DNA of 20,384 nt, taken from positions 1 to 20,384 of the IMG/VR virus record IMGVR_UViG_3300021960_000668, one strand, 5' to 3'. The DNA comes from a virus. Below the pieces are notes generated by a model. It searched no databases. It saw only the letters and a program-made list of their open reading frames with translations, and was not told where the DNA came from. Positions 14,464 through 20,384 of this stretch are shown here, piece after piece (within the stretch, counting starts at the first letter, position 1; each line of letters opens with the position of its first letter). Made by a program: the position numbers and the translations under genes.

Positions 14464-15759
14464 CTATCCTACCACGTTGTATTGTATTTGAGAATACATC
14501 AAGTAGAAATTATCTGGATTTGAACTTGCAATCGGTGGCAAATACGTTGCCTCACCAAGAACTGCTGGGATGTTTTGTGGATCTTCTCCTCCACCAGTTC
14601 CTCTATCAACATTCACAACATTTACTTTTGGAGTATTATTCTTAGCACTCTGTGTTAGAGTCTGGAATAATTTATCCTTTGTCAATCCAAGTTGAGGTAT
14701 AAAACTCTCAGCAGTAGGTTGTATTTGTTGATATGCCATATTTGCTAAAAATGGCAAACCAATACTAGCAGCAAGACCATATGGACCTGTCATACCAAGT
14801 AACCTTGGTAGAATTGCCAATCCACCAGCAGTTAAGGATTCTCCAACAGATCCACCAGTAAAGAAATTGATGATTGCTGCAAGTGGTCCAGCAACTCTAC
14901 CACTAACCATAGGAGCACCAGAGGTTTTACCACCAGTTGATGATTTTGGTGGTTGTTGAGCACCCGCCATTGTTGCTGCCGCTGCTGCTGGTGCTACTGC
15001 TGGTGCTACTGCTGGTGCAGCCTGTGCAGCAGATGATATAGCAGCCAGACCAGGTATTCTTATTGATTTCAATGCACTTGAAAGACTGCCAAAAACACCC
15101 TTTACAAGGTCCAACATTGCATTGATTGGTGCAAGGATAAGACCCCTAGTGGCAAGTCTTGTAATTAAACTAGTTACTCTAAGAAGAGCAGATGAGACAG
15201 TGGCAAAACCACCGTTTATGCCGATGAATAATGCACCAACAATGCCAAGATCTTTAACGATTTTATCGCCAAGGTTTTTAAGACTAAGTTGCCCTTTCTC
15301 AGATAATTCTGATACTGACTTTAATATACGATTGAGTAAGAATCCTCCCAATAATATATTGAAAAACGTTCCAAGATTAGCAAGAGATCTTTGTGCTACT
15401 GCTCCAACCTTTTGTAATGGTTTAACAAGTGCTGCTTGTATCTTTGTTTCTACTTGACTTTCTTTTCCTTCCCTTATTTGCCTTTCTGCTAATATCTTTT
15501 CTTGTCTTGCTTTCTGCTGTTCTCTTAGATTATCAATGGTAGAAGTCTCTTTGATCTGATTACCAATTCCTTGAAGAGACAAGGAAAGAACATTGACCTG
15601 CTCCGCAATTCTAACAAGAGAATTATTTACATTTGAGAGAGCAAGTTGATTTTGTCTGAGCGCAACAGTAGTGTCTACGTTTTCAGTTTGCGCTTGCTGC
15701 CTCTGAAAACGACCCAAAAAGGTATATGGTGATATTCTACCCCTTATTGGCTCAGCCAT
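14464..15759 (-). CDS. Helical hydrophobic tail protein (tape-measure-like position)
   Basis: A 431-residue protein. After a short N-terminal tag (MAEPIRGRISPYTFLG), residues 15-130 are a long charged helix or coiled coil (LRQNQLALSNVNNSLVRIAE; REQQKARQEKILAERQIREG). Residues 140-245 have several hydrophobic segments (GTFFNILLGGFLLNRIL; GIVGALFIGINGG; LAPINAMLDLVKGVFG). Next come an alanine/proline tract (about 255-285, APAVAPAVAPAAAAATM) and another hydrophobic region (about 320-350). Tape-measure and gp29-type proteins have this mixture, and the gene lies between gp51 and gp27 where T4 has gp28/gp29, but no direct family match is visible. Its helical and hydrophobic layout parallels the first 160 residues of the next gene. 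The start overlaps gp51 by 8 nt. Confidence 0.6.
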   Translation of the reverse strand: MAEPIRGRISPYTFLGRFQRQQAQTENVDTTVALRQNQLALSNVNNSLVRIAEQVNVLSLSLQGIGNQIKETSTIDNLREQQKARQEKILAERQIREGKESQVETKIQAALVKPLQKVGAVAQRSLANLGTFFNILLGGFLLNRILKSVSELSEKGQLSLKNLGDKIVKDLGIVGALFIGINGGFATVSSALLRVTSLITRLATRGLILAPINAMLDLVKGVFGSLSSALKSIRIPGLAAISSAAQAAPAVAPAVAPAAAAATMAGAQQPPKSSTGGKTSGAPMVSGRVAGPLAAIINFFTGGSVGESLTAGGLAILPRLLGMTGPYGLAASIGLPFLANMAYQQIQPTAESFIPQLGLTKDKLFQTLTQSAKNNTPKVNVVNVDRGTGGGEDPQNIPAVLGEATYLPPIASSNPDNFYLMYSQIQYNVVG

Positions 15760-15934
15760 TTAGTTCTGCTTGTCTTTGTTTTAAATTCTCTTCTTCAATA
15801 AATTGTTGGAGTAAAGTAAGATAGACTTCTCTTTCCCAAGGAATCATATTTTCAAGTTCTGTCAAAGAGTATTTATGATGCTGCATCAGGGAAAAATTAA
15901 TCTTAAAGTATGACTCAAGATCTTCATGAGCCAT
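15752..15934 (-). CDS. 51: gp51-like baseplate hub assembly protein
   Basis: A short, helical, charged protein of 60 residues (62 if the in-frame GTG at 15940 is used): MAHEDLESYFKINFSLMQHH, KYSLTELENMIPWEREVYLT, LLQQFIEEEN. The segment IPWEREVYLTLLQQFIEEE is typical of T4-type gp51 and of small tail-assembly chaperones. In T4, gp51 is a catalytic factor for hub assembly and is absent from the virion. Position supports the call: in T4 the order is 26-51-27, and here it follows gp26 directly. The GTG at 15940 overlaps the gp26 stop as GTGA and could be used instead. The 3' end overlaps the next gene by 8 nt. Confidence 0.7.
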   Translation of the reverse strand: MAHEDLESYFKINFSLMQHHKYSLTELENMIPWEREVYLTLLQQFIEEENLKQRQAELNG

Positions 15935-15936
15935 AC

Positions 15937-16653
15937 TCACCCGAAAAAAGCAGTCAGACCCTCCAGAACAATATCACTTTCAACACCAGTCTTTGGATTT
16001 TTAACCTTAACTGTATGAGACAACTTAGGCATGGTCTCAAAAAATGTTTCAATCTCTTTGAATTGTTTTGAACTTAACTGCTCCAAGAATTGTGTCAATT
16101 CCTTTTTAGTGCAATCTGAGGCAGACCATGATTCTTCTTCAGAATAAACTTGTTCAACACAAGAAGCGATCAAATCAAAAGTGTTGTCAACTGTTACTTC
16201 TTCTCCACTAAAATTGTTTTTAATGAACTCCTCAAGAGAAGGATACTTCATACGAAGAAATAGATCATCATCTAGTTTAATATCTCTTTTATGATTTTTG
16301 CCTCTGTGAACTCTAATTTCATCCAGGCTGATAATTGTAGGAACTTGTGTTACACCATCATCTGGACAAGTGACCATTACTTCTACTTCCTCACCAACAG
16401 ATTTACCTCTGATGTTAAGAAAGAGATATTCAATATCAAACGTTGAGAGTTGATCTACCTTAACTCCACGGGTGATAATGCAACTAGAAATTACATCCTT
16501 GATAGCACCAGTAATCTGCTTTTCATCCTCACTTTCCATAGCGATGATGAGAATTTTTTCTTCCTTAACTAGAAATGGTCTATATTTAATTTTCTTTCCA
16601 GTCGAAGGTAATTCCAACTCATACGTTGGCGTAGAGATCTTTGGTAAAGGCAT
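15937..16653 (-). CDS. 26: gp26-like baseplate hub protein
   Basis: A 238-residue protein of the T4 base-plate protein family (gp26-like, 208 aa in T4). The diagnostic N-terminal region reads MPLPKISTPTYELELPSTGK, then IKYRPFLVKEEKILIIAMES, DVISSCI and FDIEYLFLNIRGKSVGE. A beta-rich stretch with CPDDG follows (about 100-145) and then a helical C-terminal half. In T4, gp26 acts in hub assembly together with gp51, the next gene here. A GATAAATA box 27 nt upstream overlaps the stop of the gp54-like gene, so gp26 may have its own late promoter. The stop overlaps the possible GTG start of gp51. Confidence 0.8.
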   Translation of the reverse strand: MPLPKISTPTYELELPSTGKKIKYRPFLVKEEKILIIAMESEDEKQITGAIKDVISSCIITRGVKVDQLSTFDIEYLFLNIRGKSVGEEVEVMVTCPDDGVTQVPTIISLDEIRVHRGKNHKRDIKLDDDLFLRMKYPSLEEFIKNNFSGEEVTVDNTFDLIASCVEQVYSEEESWSASDCTKKELTQFLEQLSSKQFKEIETFFETMPKLSHTVKVKNPKTGVESDIVLEGLTAFFG

Positions 16654-16679
16654 AACAACCCAAAAAGTTCAGTTAAAGA

Positions 16680-16687
16680 TATTTATC
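16680..16687 (-). promoter_or_regulatory. Late-promoter-like box GATAAATA upstream of gp26
   Basis: The minus strand reads CTGGATAAATATCTTT, sharing the core GGATAAATAT with the box at 1406-1413. The TAA inside the box is the stop codon of the upstream gp54-like gene, again as at 1409-1413. It lies 27 nt before the gp26 ATG, which fits a T4-type late -10 box plus a short leader. Two independent cases with the same geometry make a chance match less likely. Confidence 0.5.
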
Positions 16688-17486
16688 CAGGTCCATAAGG
16701 ACTATCGTAAACTTGTCCACTATTAAGTGCCTCAGCATAAGTCATACCTTCGGGAATAAAGCTCACTCCACCAGATGCAGACGCAGCAGCAGATATTGGA
16801 ACGTATCTAGTATCATCTGAGGTAGATGTTGATGTTGAAACTTGACTATTATTTTGAATCTTATTATTATCAGTTCCACTGTGAATTGAGTAACTATCAA
16901 ACTTGCCAGCAATATATCTGTCGAAACTGAAAGTTGCGCTTGCTTTCAATATTTCAGAGTTTTCATACTTAACAGTTGTGGAAGATAGATCAATCGGAAA
17001 CATTCCGTAAAAAGTATATTGTATTTCTTGATTGTAGTCTCTATCAAATTTAACGATTTTAGTTTGGTTTGACTTATAAGAATCTGGATACTCCATTCGA
17101 TAATAATATCCAGCATTACTTTGTCCTTGACCAGATCCATTGCCAATGAATTCCATCCAATGATCTAAGAACTTTAGAGTTTTATATTCATCATCAACAT
17201 AAAATTCTAGTTGGATTTGAGTGAACAATCTAGTATGTGCCATCTTTTCAGAGACACCCATAAAATTTCCAACAATATCAGCAGTGGCAAGCCTACTACC
17301 AGGAAGAACTGCAGAATAGCAAAGGAGACCAGAAGTTTCTGTAATGAACCTATAATCAACTCCACGAACATTCAAGTGTTGTCTTAGGTCTGTTGGCAAC
17401 CCACCAAATATCACTTGATAATGGGATGTTTGTGCCAGATTAGTTAGTGTTGGTTTAAAATCAGATATTCTGCGGGGTGTTACCAC
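16683..17486 (-). CDS. 54: gp54-like baseplate tail-tube initiator
   Basis: A 267-residue protein with tail-tube-fold features. Examples are HYQVIFGGLPTDLRQHL near the N-terminus, YSAVLPGSRLATADIVGNFM, then GVSEKMAHTRLFTQIQLEFY and VDDEYKTLKFLDHWMEFIGN. IVKFDRDYNQEIQYTFYGMF and PIDLSSTTVKYENSEILKAS follow. Tube proteins of the gp19/gp54 group have this P-G-x-x-L/A-T pattern and the D-x-D-Y-K-x-L-x-F-L-x-H-W region. T4 gp54 (320 aa) starts tube polymerisation on the hub; this protein is shorter, with a Ser/Thr-rich disordered C-terminus. gp48, its partner in T4, is on the opposite strand about 0.9 kb away. The start is GTG with no clear Shine-Dalgarno. It could instead be another tube-fold baseplate protein. 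Confidence 0.6.
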   Translation of the reverse strand: MVTPRRISDFKPTLTNLAQTSHYQVIFGGLPTDLRQHLNVRGVDYRFITETSGLLCYSAVLPGSRLATADIVGNFMGVSEKMAHTRLFTQIQLEFYVDDEYKTLKFLDHWMEFIGNGSGQGQSNAGYYYRMEYPDSYKSNQTKIVKFDRDYNQEIQYTFYGMFPIDLSSTTVKYENSEILKASATFSFDRYIAGKFDSYSIHSGTDNNKIQNNSQVSTSTSTSDDTRYVPISAAASASGGVSFIPEGMTYAEALNSGQVYDSPYGPG

Positions 17487-17487
17487 T

Positions 17488-17494
17488 CTAAATA
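17488..17494 (+). promoter_or_regulatory. Late-promoter-like box CTAAATA driving gp4
   Basis: The plus strand reads TCTAAATAC 31 nt upstream of the gp4 ATG. CTAAATA is close to the T4 late consensus TATAAATA and resembles late boxes described for marine cyanomyoviruses. By analogy with T4 the start site would be about 6-7 nt after the box, near 17500, leaving a leader of about 25 nt. Confidence 0.55.
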
Positions 17495-17518
17495 CCTTAT
17501 ACGTCTTACATTATTAAG

Positions 17519-17525
17519 TATTTAG
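17519..17525 (-). promoter_or_regulatory. Late-promoter-like box CTAAATA driving the gp54-like operon
   Basis: The minus strand reads TCTAAATAC, the exact mirror of the plus-strand box, 32 nt upstream of the GTG at 17486. It should start the long minus-strand structural array. The last base of the 9-mer (17526) is the A of the gp4 ATG, so the box abuts the opposite gene. Predicted start is near 17513, which would make the two divergent transcripts overlap by about a dozen bases. Confidence 0.55.
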
Positions 17526-17963
17526 ATGGCATATAAGGGGAAATATCAACCTTCCAATCCAAAGAAATACAAAGGTGATCCAACTAATATCATTTACCGC
17601 TCTCTTTGGGAGCGCAAGATGATGAGATATTGTGACCTGAATGAAAATGTTTTAGAATGGCAATCAGAAGAATTTTGTATTCCTTATCGCTCACCAATAG
17701 ATAATAGAATTCATAGATATTTTCCAGACTTCTTTATCAAGTATAGAGATAGTAATGGGAAAATTAAGTCCTCCTTGATTGAAGTAAAACCTTTGAGGCA
17801 AACTACACCTCCACCAAAACCAAAGAGACAAACTCAAGGTTATATTCGTGAGGCATATGAGTATGCTAGAAACCAAGCAAAGTGGGAAGCAGCAAAAGAA
17901 TGGTGTCTTGATAGAGGTTATGAGTTTAGAGTCTTCACAGAGAAAGAACTCGGTATTAAGTAA
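17526..17963 (+). CDS. 4: gp4-like head-completion nuclease
   Basis: A 145-residue protein matching T4 gp4 (about 150 aa), the head-completion protein needed to finish packaged heads for tail joining. It has a TnsA-like PD-(D/E)xK nuclease core: SLWERKMMRYCDLNENVLEW with an early glutamate, then HRYFPDFFIKYRD (P67-D68), then SSLIEVKPLRQ (E86-V-K88), and a C-terminal helix-strand ending GYEFRVFTEKELGIK. The N-terminus (YKGKYQPSNPKKYKGDPTNI) is typical of the family. The ATG directly follows the mirror-image promoter box, and no Shine-Dalgarno is visible. The stop overlaps the next ATG as TAATG. Confidence 0.85.
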   Translation: MAYKGKYQPSNPKKYKGDPTNIIYRSLWERKMMRYCDLNENVLEWQSEEFCIPYRSPIDNRIHRYFPDFFIKYRDSNGKIKSSLIEVKPLRQTTPPPKPKRQTQGYIREAYEYARNQAKWEAAKEWCLDRGYEFRVFTEKELGIK

Positions 17964-18370
17964 TGCCAAGAAAGACCGTCAAACAGCAAAAACAAAAAAG
18001 GGTTACGGATACTGATACTAACCGCAACCGTATTCGTGCTGTCACTGATAATCTAGTTGGTAATGAAGATCCAGACGATATTATGCTAGAGTTAATGGAA
18101 TCTCTAGAAGAACTAACCGAAGCTCCACAATCTGGCAGATTTTATATCTTTGTTTATAATCCCAAAACTCCGAATATCGAATATGATCAGAATCCCTTTA
18201 TTGCCTTGACTGATATATTTGAATGGGGTTTTCGTGGAGTCAACTTCCACTGGGGAGAGACTAGACAATATACTTGGAACGAAGTCGCTGGTTCACTGTA
18301 TGAGGTTTATGCCTCAGAAGTAAAAGATCTTCAGGCACTACCTTTTGCAAAGTTCCGTCTAAATAGTTAG
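17963..18370 (+). CDS. Conserved-type phage protein, unknown function
   Basis: A 135-residue soluble protein. The N-terminal 25 residues are very basic (PRKTVKQQKQKRVTDTD), followed by an acidic helix (DPDDIMLELMESLEELTEAP). The C-terminal domain reads GRFYIFVYNPKTPNIEYDQN, then PFIALTDIFEWGFRGVNFHW. The pattern Y-x-P-K-x-x-x-x-x-x-Y-D-x-x-P ... F-x-G-x-N-x-H recurs, as I remember it, in small proteins of T4-like marine phages whose role is not established. The basic tail could bind DNA. It starts at the TAATG junction with gp4, so the two are translationally coupled, and it precedes gp48; a neck or tail-assembly role is plausible. It is not obviously gp2 or gp3. Confidence 0.65.
   Translation: MPRKTVKQQKQKRVTDTDTNRNRIRAVTDNLVGNEDPDDIMLELMESLEELTEAPQSGRFYIFVYNPKTPNIEYDQNPFIALTDIFEWGFRGVNFHWGETRQYTWNEVAGSLYEVYASEVKDLQALPFAKFRLNS
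18359..18365 (+). promoter_or_regulatory. Late-promoter-like box CTAAATA before gp48
   Basis: TCTAAATAG lies at the 3' end of the preceding coding region, 15 nt upstream of the gp48 ATG. If used, transcription would start near 18371, leaving only about 10 nt of leader with AAAGGA as ribosome-binding site. The match is the same octamer TCTAAATA as the divergent pair at 17487-17526, but the tight spacing makes this case weaker. Confidence 0.35.
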
Positions 18371-18380
18371 AAAAGGATAA

Positions 18381-19499
18381 ATGGCAGTTTCTCTCAGTGG
18401 AAATTTTCCAACTAGCACACCTTTTAGTGATGCGACCTTCTCTAGTTCCGATTCAACTTTAGGGTCATACCAGTCAGTGACTCCAGAAGGTCAAGCTAAA
18501 TTTACATCAGAATCTGGAAAAGGTGCCTCATATGAAGGCACTACAGTCAACAGATCTCTGAGATATCCTTATGCAATGTTGCAGGATAATACGGACTATT
18601 TGAAGATTGAAATTGCCGAATATCAACCACCTGGTCTTAGTTTAAGTGGTAATGAAACAAATGAAGGCGTAATAACTCAGGGTACGGATGAAAAAGGAGG
18701 TGCTATTGAAACAATAAATCCAAATTTCTCACTTCAAACTGGATCAAACACTAATAAAAACTCTCTTAAAAAACCAAAACACACAATCATTTTACCAATA
18801 CCACAACAACTCTCAGATTCAACTTCAGTATCTTGGGGAGATGCTGGTTTAAGTCCAATTGAAGCATATGGAATTGCTTCAACAGCTGGTGTAATGGAAA
18901 AAGGACTTAAAGGTGCTATAGAAGCTTTGATGACAGCATCAAATGGTTTGGGACAAATTGCAGGAGATGCACAACTACAGAGTGCAATTGTTGCTACTCT
19001 TTCTGGAGAAGCAATTGGTGCTCTTGGCGGAAACGTTAGTGGATCTCAACTAGTTTCCAGAGCAACTGGTCAAGTATTTAACCCAAATCTTGAACTTCTG
19101 TTTGAGGGTGTTAACATCAGATCTTTTCCATTCTCTTTTGAATTCTTCCCAAGAAATCCAAAAGAAGCAGATCAAGTAAAAAGAATTATTGGTGTTTTGA
19201 AAAGATCTATGAGCGCCAGGAAAGAAGGAAGCACTGGAAACATTTTTATTTCAGCACCAGATGTTTTCCAACTGACTTACATGAAAGGAAATAAAAAACA
19301 TCCTTTCTTAAATAGATTCTTACCTATGGCACTTACAAGTGTCAACATATCATACACTGGATCTAATACATATTCAACATTCTATGATGGAACTCCAACT
19401 CACATGAGAATGGATTTGACCTTCAAAGAACTCAACCCAGTCTACTTTGAAGATTATGAAGCTCTTGATAAATCTGGCGATACATCAGTAGGTTACTAA
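18381..19499 (+). CDS. 48: gp48-like baseplate tail-tube cap
   Basis: A 372-residue protein, close to T4 gp48 (364 aa), which caps the hub and with gp54 forms the platform for tube polymerisation. Recognisable parts are RSLRYPYAMLQDNTDYLKIE, PKHTIILPIPQQLSDSTSVS and WGDAGLSPIEAYGIA. The middle is alanine/glycine-rich and helical. The C-terminal region has NPNLELLFEGVNIRSFPFSF, EFFPRNPKEADQVKRIIGVL and PTHMRMDLTFKELNPVYFED, the strongest family signature. An AAAAGGA ribosome-binding site precedes the ATG. It lies 10 nt after the unknown 135-aa gene and 1 nt before gp53. Its partner gp54 is transcribed divergently, unlike T4, where genes 48 and 54 are adjacent. Confidence 0.8.
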   Translation: MAVSLSGNFPTSTPFSDATFSSSDSTLGSYQSVTPEGQAKFTSESGKGASYEGTTVNRSLRYPYAMLQDNTDYLKIEIAEYQPPGLSLSGNETNEGVITQGTDEKGGAIETINPNFSLQTGSNTNKNSLKKPKHTIILPIPQQLSDSTSVSWGDAGLSPIEAYGIASTAGVMEKGLKGAIEALMTASNGLGQIAGDAQLQSAIVATLSGEAIGALGGNVSGSQLVSRATGQVFNPNLELLFEGVNIRSFPFSFEFFPRNPKEADQVKRIIGVLKRSMSARKEGSTGNIFISAPDVFQLTYMKGNKKHPFLNRFLPMALTSVNISYTGSNTYSTFYDGTPTHMRMDLTFKELNPVYFEDYEALDKSGDTSVGY

Positions 19500-19500
19500 A

Positions 19501-20148
19501 ATGTCATACTTTAGAGAACTACCAGACTTATTTTATCAGTCTCCACTAGAGACTAAAAACTCCTCTACAGAATATGTAAGAGTCAAGAACCTTTTCAGAA
19601 GGGTTAAACTTCGTGATGATTTGCAAAGTGTTTTTACTCTGTTTAACAAGTACAGCGTTAGACAAGGAGAAAGACCAGACACAATCGCAGAAAAACTTTA
19701 CGGATCTGCTGATCTTGACTGGGTTGTGATGCTTACTGCTGGTATTATCAATCTTAGAGACCAGTGGGCACTTTCGGATTATGAATTATACAGATATGTC
19801 GAAAGTAAGTATGGTGATAATTTGAATGAAATTCGTTTCTATGAAACAAAAGAAGTTAAAGACTCTTCTGGTAGAATTGTTCTCCCAAAAGGAAAAGTTG
19901 TTGATTCTGGATTTACAATTCCAGATCCATCGAATAATTTAACAAATTTGAATCCTGTCAATGGAATCAGTAATTTTGAATATGAAGTCAGGAAGAATGA
20001 AGAAAAGCGTTTAATTTATATTTTAAAACCAGAATACTTACAACTCTACCTTAACGACTTGAGAAGAATTATGCAATATGAAAAGTCTTCACAATACATT
20101 AATGGAAGACTTGCTTCAACAGAAAATACTAGAAATACTTCACCATAA
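19501..20148 (+). CDS. 53: gp53-like baseplate wedge protein
   Basis: A 215-residue protein matching T4 gp53 (196 aa), which links the baseplate wedges around the hub. The N-terminus (MSYFRELPDLFYQSPLETKN) and FNKYSVRQGERPDTIAEKLY followed by GSADLDWVVMLTAGIINLRD are family hallmarks. The second has the LysM-like fold reported for gp53. The C-terminus (RLIYILKPEYLQLYLNDLRR) is also typical. It starts 1 nt after the gp48 stop, so it is in the same operon. The last 9 nt overlap the end of a convergent minus-strand gene, and no terminator hairpin is visible between them. Confidence 0.85.
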   Translation: MSYFRELPDLFYQSPLETKNSSTEYVRVKNLFRRVKLRDDLQSVFTLFNKYSVRQGERPDTIAEKLYGSADLDWVVMLTAGIINLRDQWALSDYELYRYVESKYGDNLNEIRFYETKEVKDSSGRIVLPKGKVVDSGFTIPDPSNNLTNLNPVNGISNFEYEVRKNEEKRLIYILKPEYLQLYLNDLRRIMQYEKSSQYINGRLASTENTRNTSP

Positions 20149-20384
20149 GAGTTCTAGTTTCTTATCAAACATCATAACGTATCGGTGCTTGCGGGAGCGG
20201 TCTTTCCATTCTCCCTCAGCACCTTTTATTTTGCCGCGTGAATGCTTGGTGCCGTCGGAATAGTAGAAGTCTTTTTTAGCATCTGTAAGCCCACAATATT
20301 TAAAGTTACAAGCGCGATAAATTGTGCCGCCATGAAAATCGCTATCAGCGTAAGATATGATGGCTCTGACTCGTGTATCTTTGC
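20140..20384 (-). CDS. Mom-like GNAT DNA-modification protein, 3' part only
   Basis: The minus strand is open from the window edge to a TGA at 20142-20140, giving the last 80 residues of a longer protein. It contains VRAIISYADSDFHGGTIYRA, CNFKYCGLTDAKKDFYYSDG, TKHSRGKIKG and ends RSRKHRYVMMFDKKLELLW. The run I-I-S-Y-A-D ... H-x-G-x-I-Y-x-A-x-x-(F/W)-x-Y-x-G, then a basic K-H-R-Y-V near the end, matches my recollection of Mom-related GNAT-fold phage proteins. These modify adenine in phage DNA to evade restriction (Mu Mom makes methylcarbamoyl-adenine). Codons such as CGC, GGC and TCC are frequent, unlike the AT-rich structural genes, suggesting separate acquisition. It ends convergently inside gp53. 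The N-terminus and start lie outside the window. Confidence 0.6.
   Translation of the reverse strand, partial: KDTRVRAIISYADSDFHGGTIYRACNFKYCGLTDAKKDFYYSDGTKHSRGKIKGAEGEWKDRSRKHRYVMMFDKKLELLW

Larger units (their letters stand above)
17487..17526. repeat. 40-bp inverted repeat holding divergent late-promoter boxes
   Basis: TCTAAATAC at 17487-17495 is repeated exactly as its reverse complement GTATTTAGA at 17518-17526, centred on 17506/17507. The next six inner bases are also similar (CTTATA against TTAATA). The repeat fills the entire gap between the divergent gp54-like and gp4 genes. Its outer ends touch the two start codons. Confidence 0.7.

Noticed and set aside
20110-20160. Transcription terminator between gp53 and the convergent gene
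   Set aside because: The coding regions overlap by 9 nt, and no GC-rich stem followed by a T-run is visible on either strand.

Overview
The window is a stretch of a T4-like contractile-tailed phage genome. It most likely comes from a marine cyanomyovirus infecting Synechococcus or Prochlorococcus, though a related marine T4-like phage such as a pelagimyophage cannot be excluded. The evidence is T4-type neck, tube-cap and baseplate genes in tightly abutting operons, AT-rich DNA, TCTAAATA/GATAAATA late-promoter-like boxes, fibre proteins with cyanophage-style repeats, and a small tRNA cluster.

Left end (1-640, minus strand): three tRNA or tRNA-like units sit in tandem. The best formed has anticodon UAU and an unusually long variable arm. 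Two tiny translationally coupled genes lie just upstream: a 65-aa acidic protein of unknown function and a 57-58-aa Phd/YefM-antitoxin-like protein. A textbook sigma70 promoter (TTGACA, 17-bp spacer, TATAAT) at 608-636 drives this block, so it is probably an early module read by host RNA polymerase.

Middle (641-17486, minus strand): one long late structural array. Read in its transcription direction it is gp54-like tube initiator, gp26, gp51, two helical/hydrophobic proteins in the place of T4 gp28/gp29 (the second carrying a SleB-type cell-wall hydrolase domain), gp27-like hub, gp5-like OB-fold hub without a lysozyme domain, a separate beta-helix spike, a beta-helix structural protein, a small structural protein, a long tail fibre ending in an S74 autoprotease chaperone, a glycine-rich and cysteine-rich adhesin, a 193-aa unknown, and a zinc-ribbon protein.

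Right end (17487-20384): a 39-bp divergent intergenic region holds two interlocked late-promoter boxes arranged as an inverted repeat. To the right, on the plus strand, are gp4 head-completion nuclease, a conserved unknown, gp48 tube cap and gp53 baseplate wedge. Convergent with gp53 is the 3' part of a minus-strand gene resembling Mom-like GNAT DNA-modification proteins. Its codon usage is visibly more GC-rich than that of its neighbours.

Together the genes build the baseplate hub, spike, tube initiation complex, lysin and host-recognition fibres. The parts of T4 gp5 (OB fold, lysozyme, beta-helix) appear to be spread over three genes. Assignments come from reading the translated sequence and family knowledge; no database search was possible.
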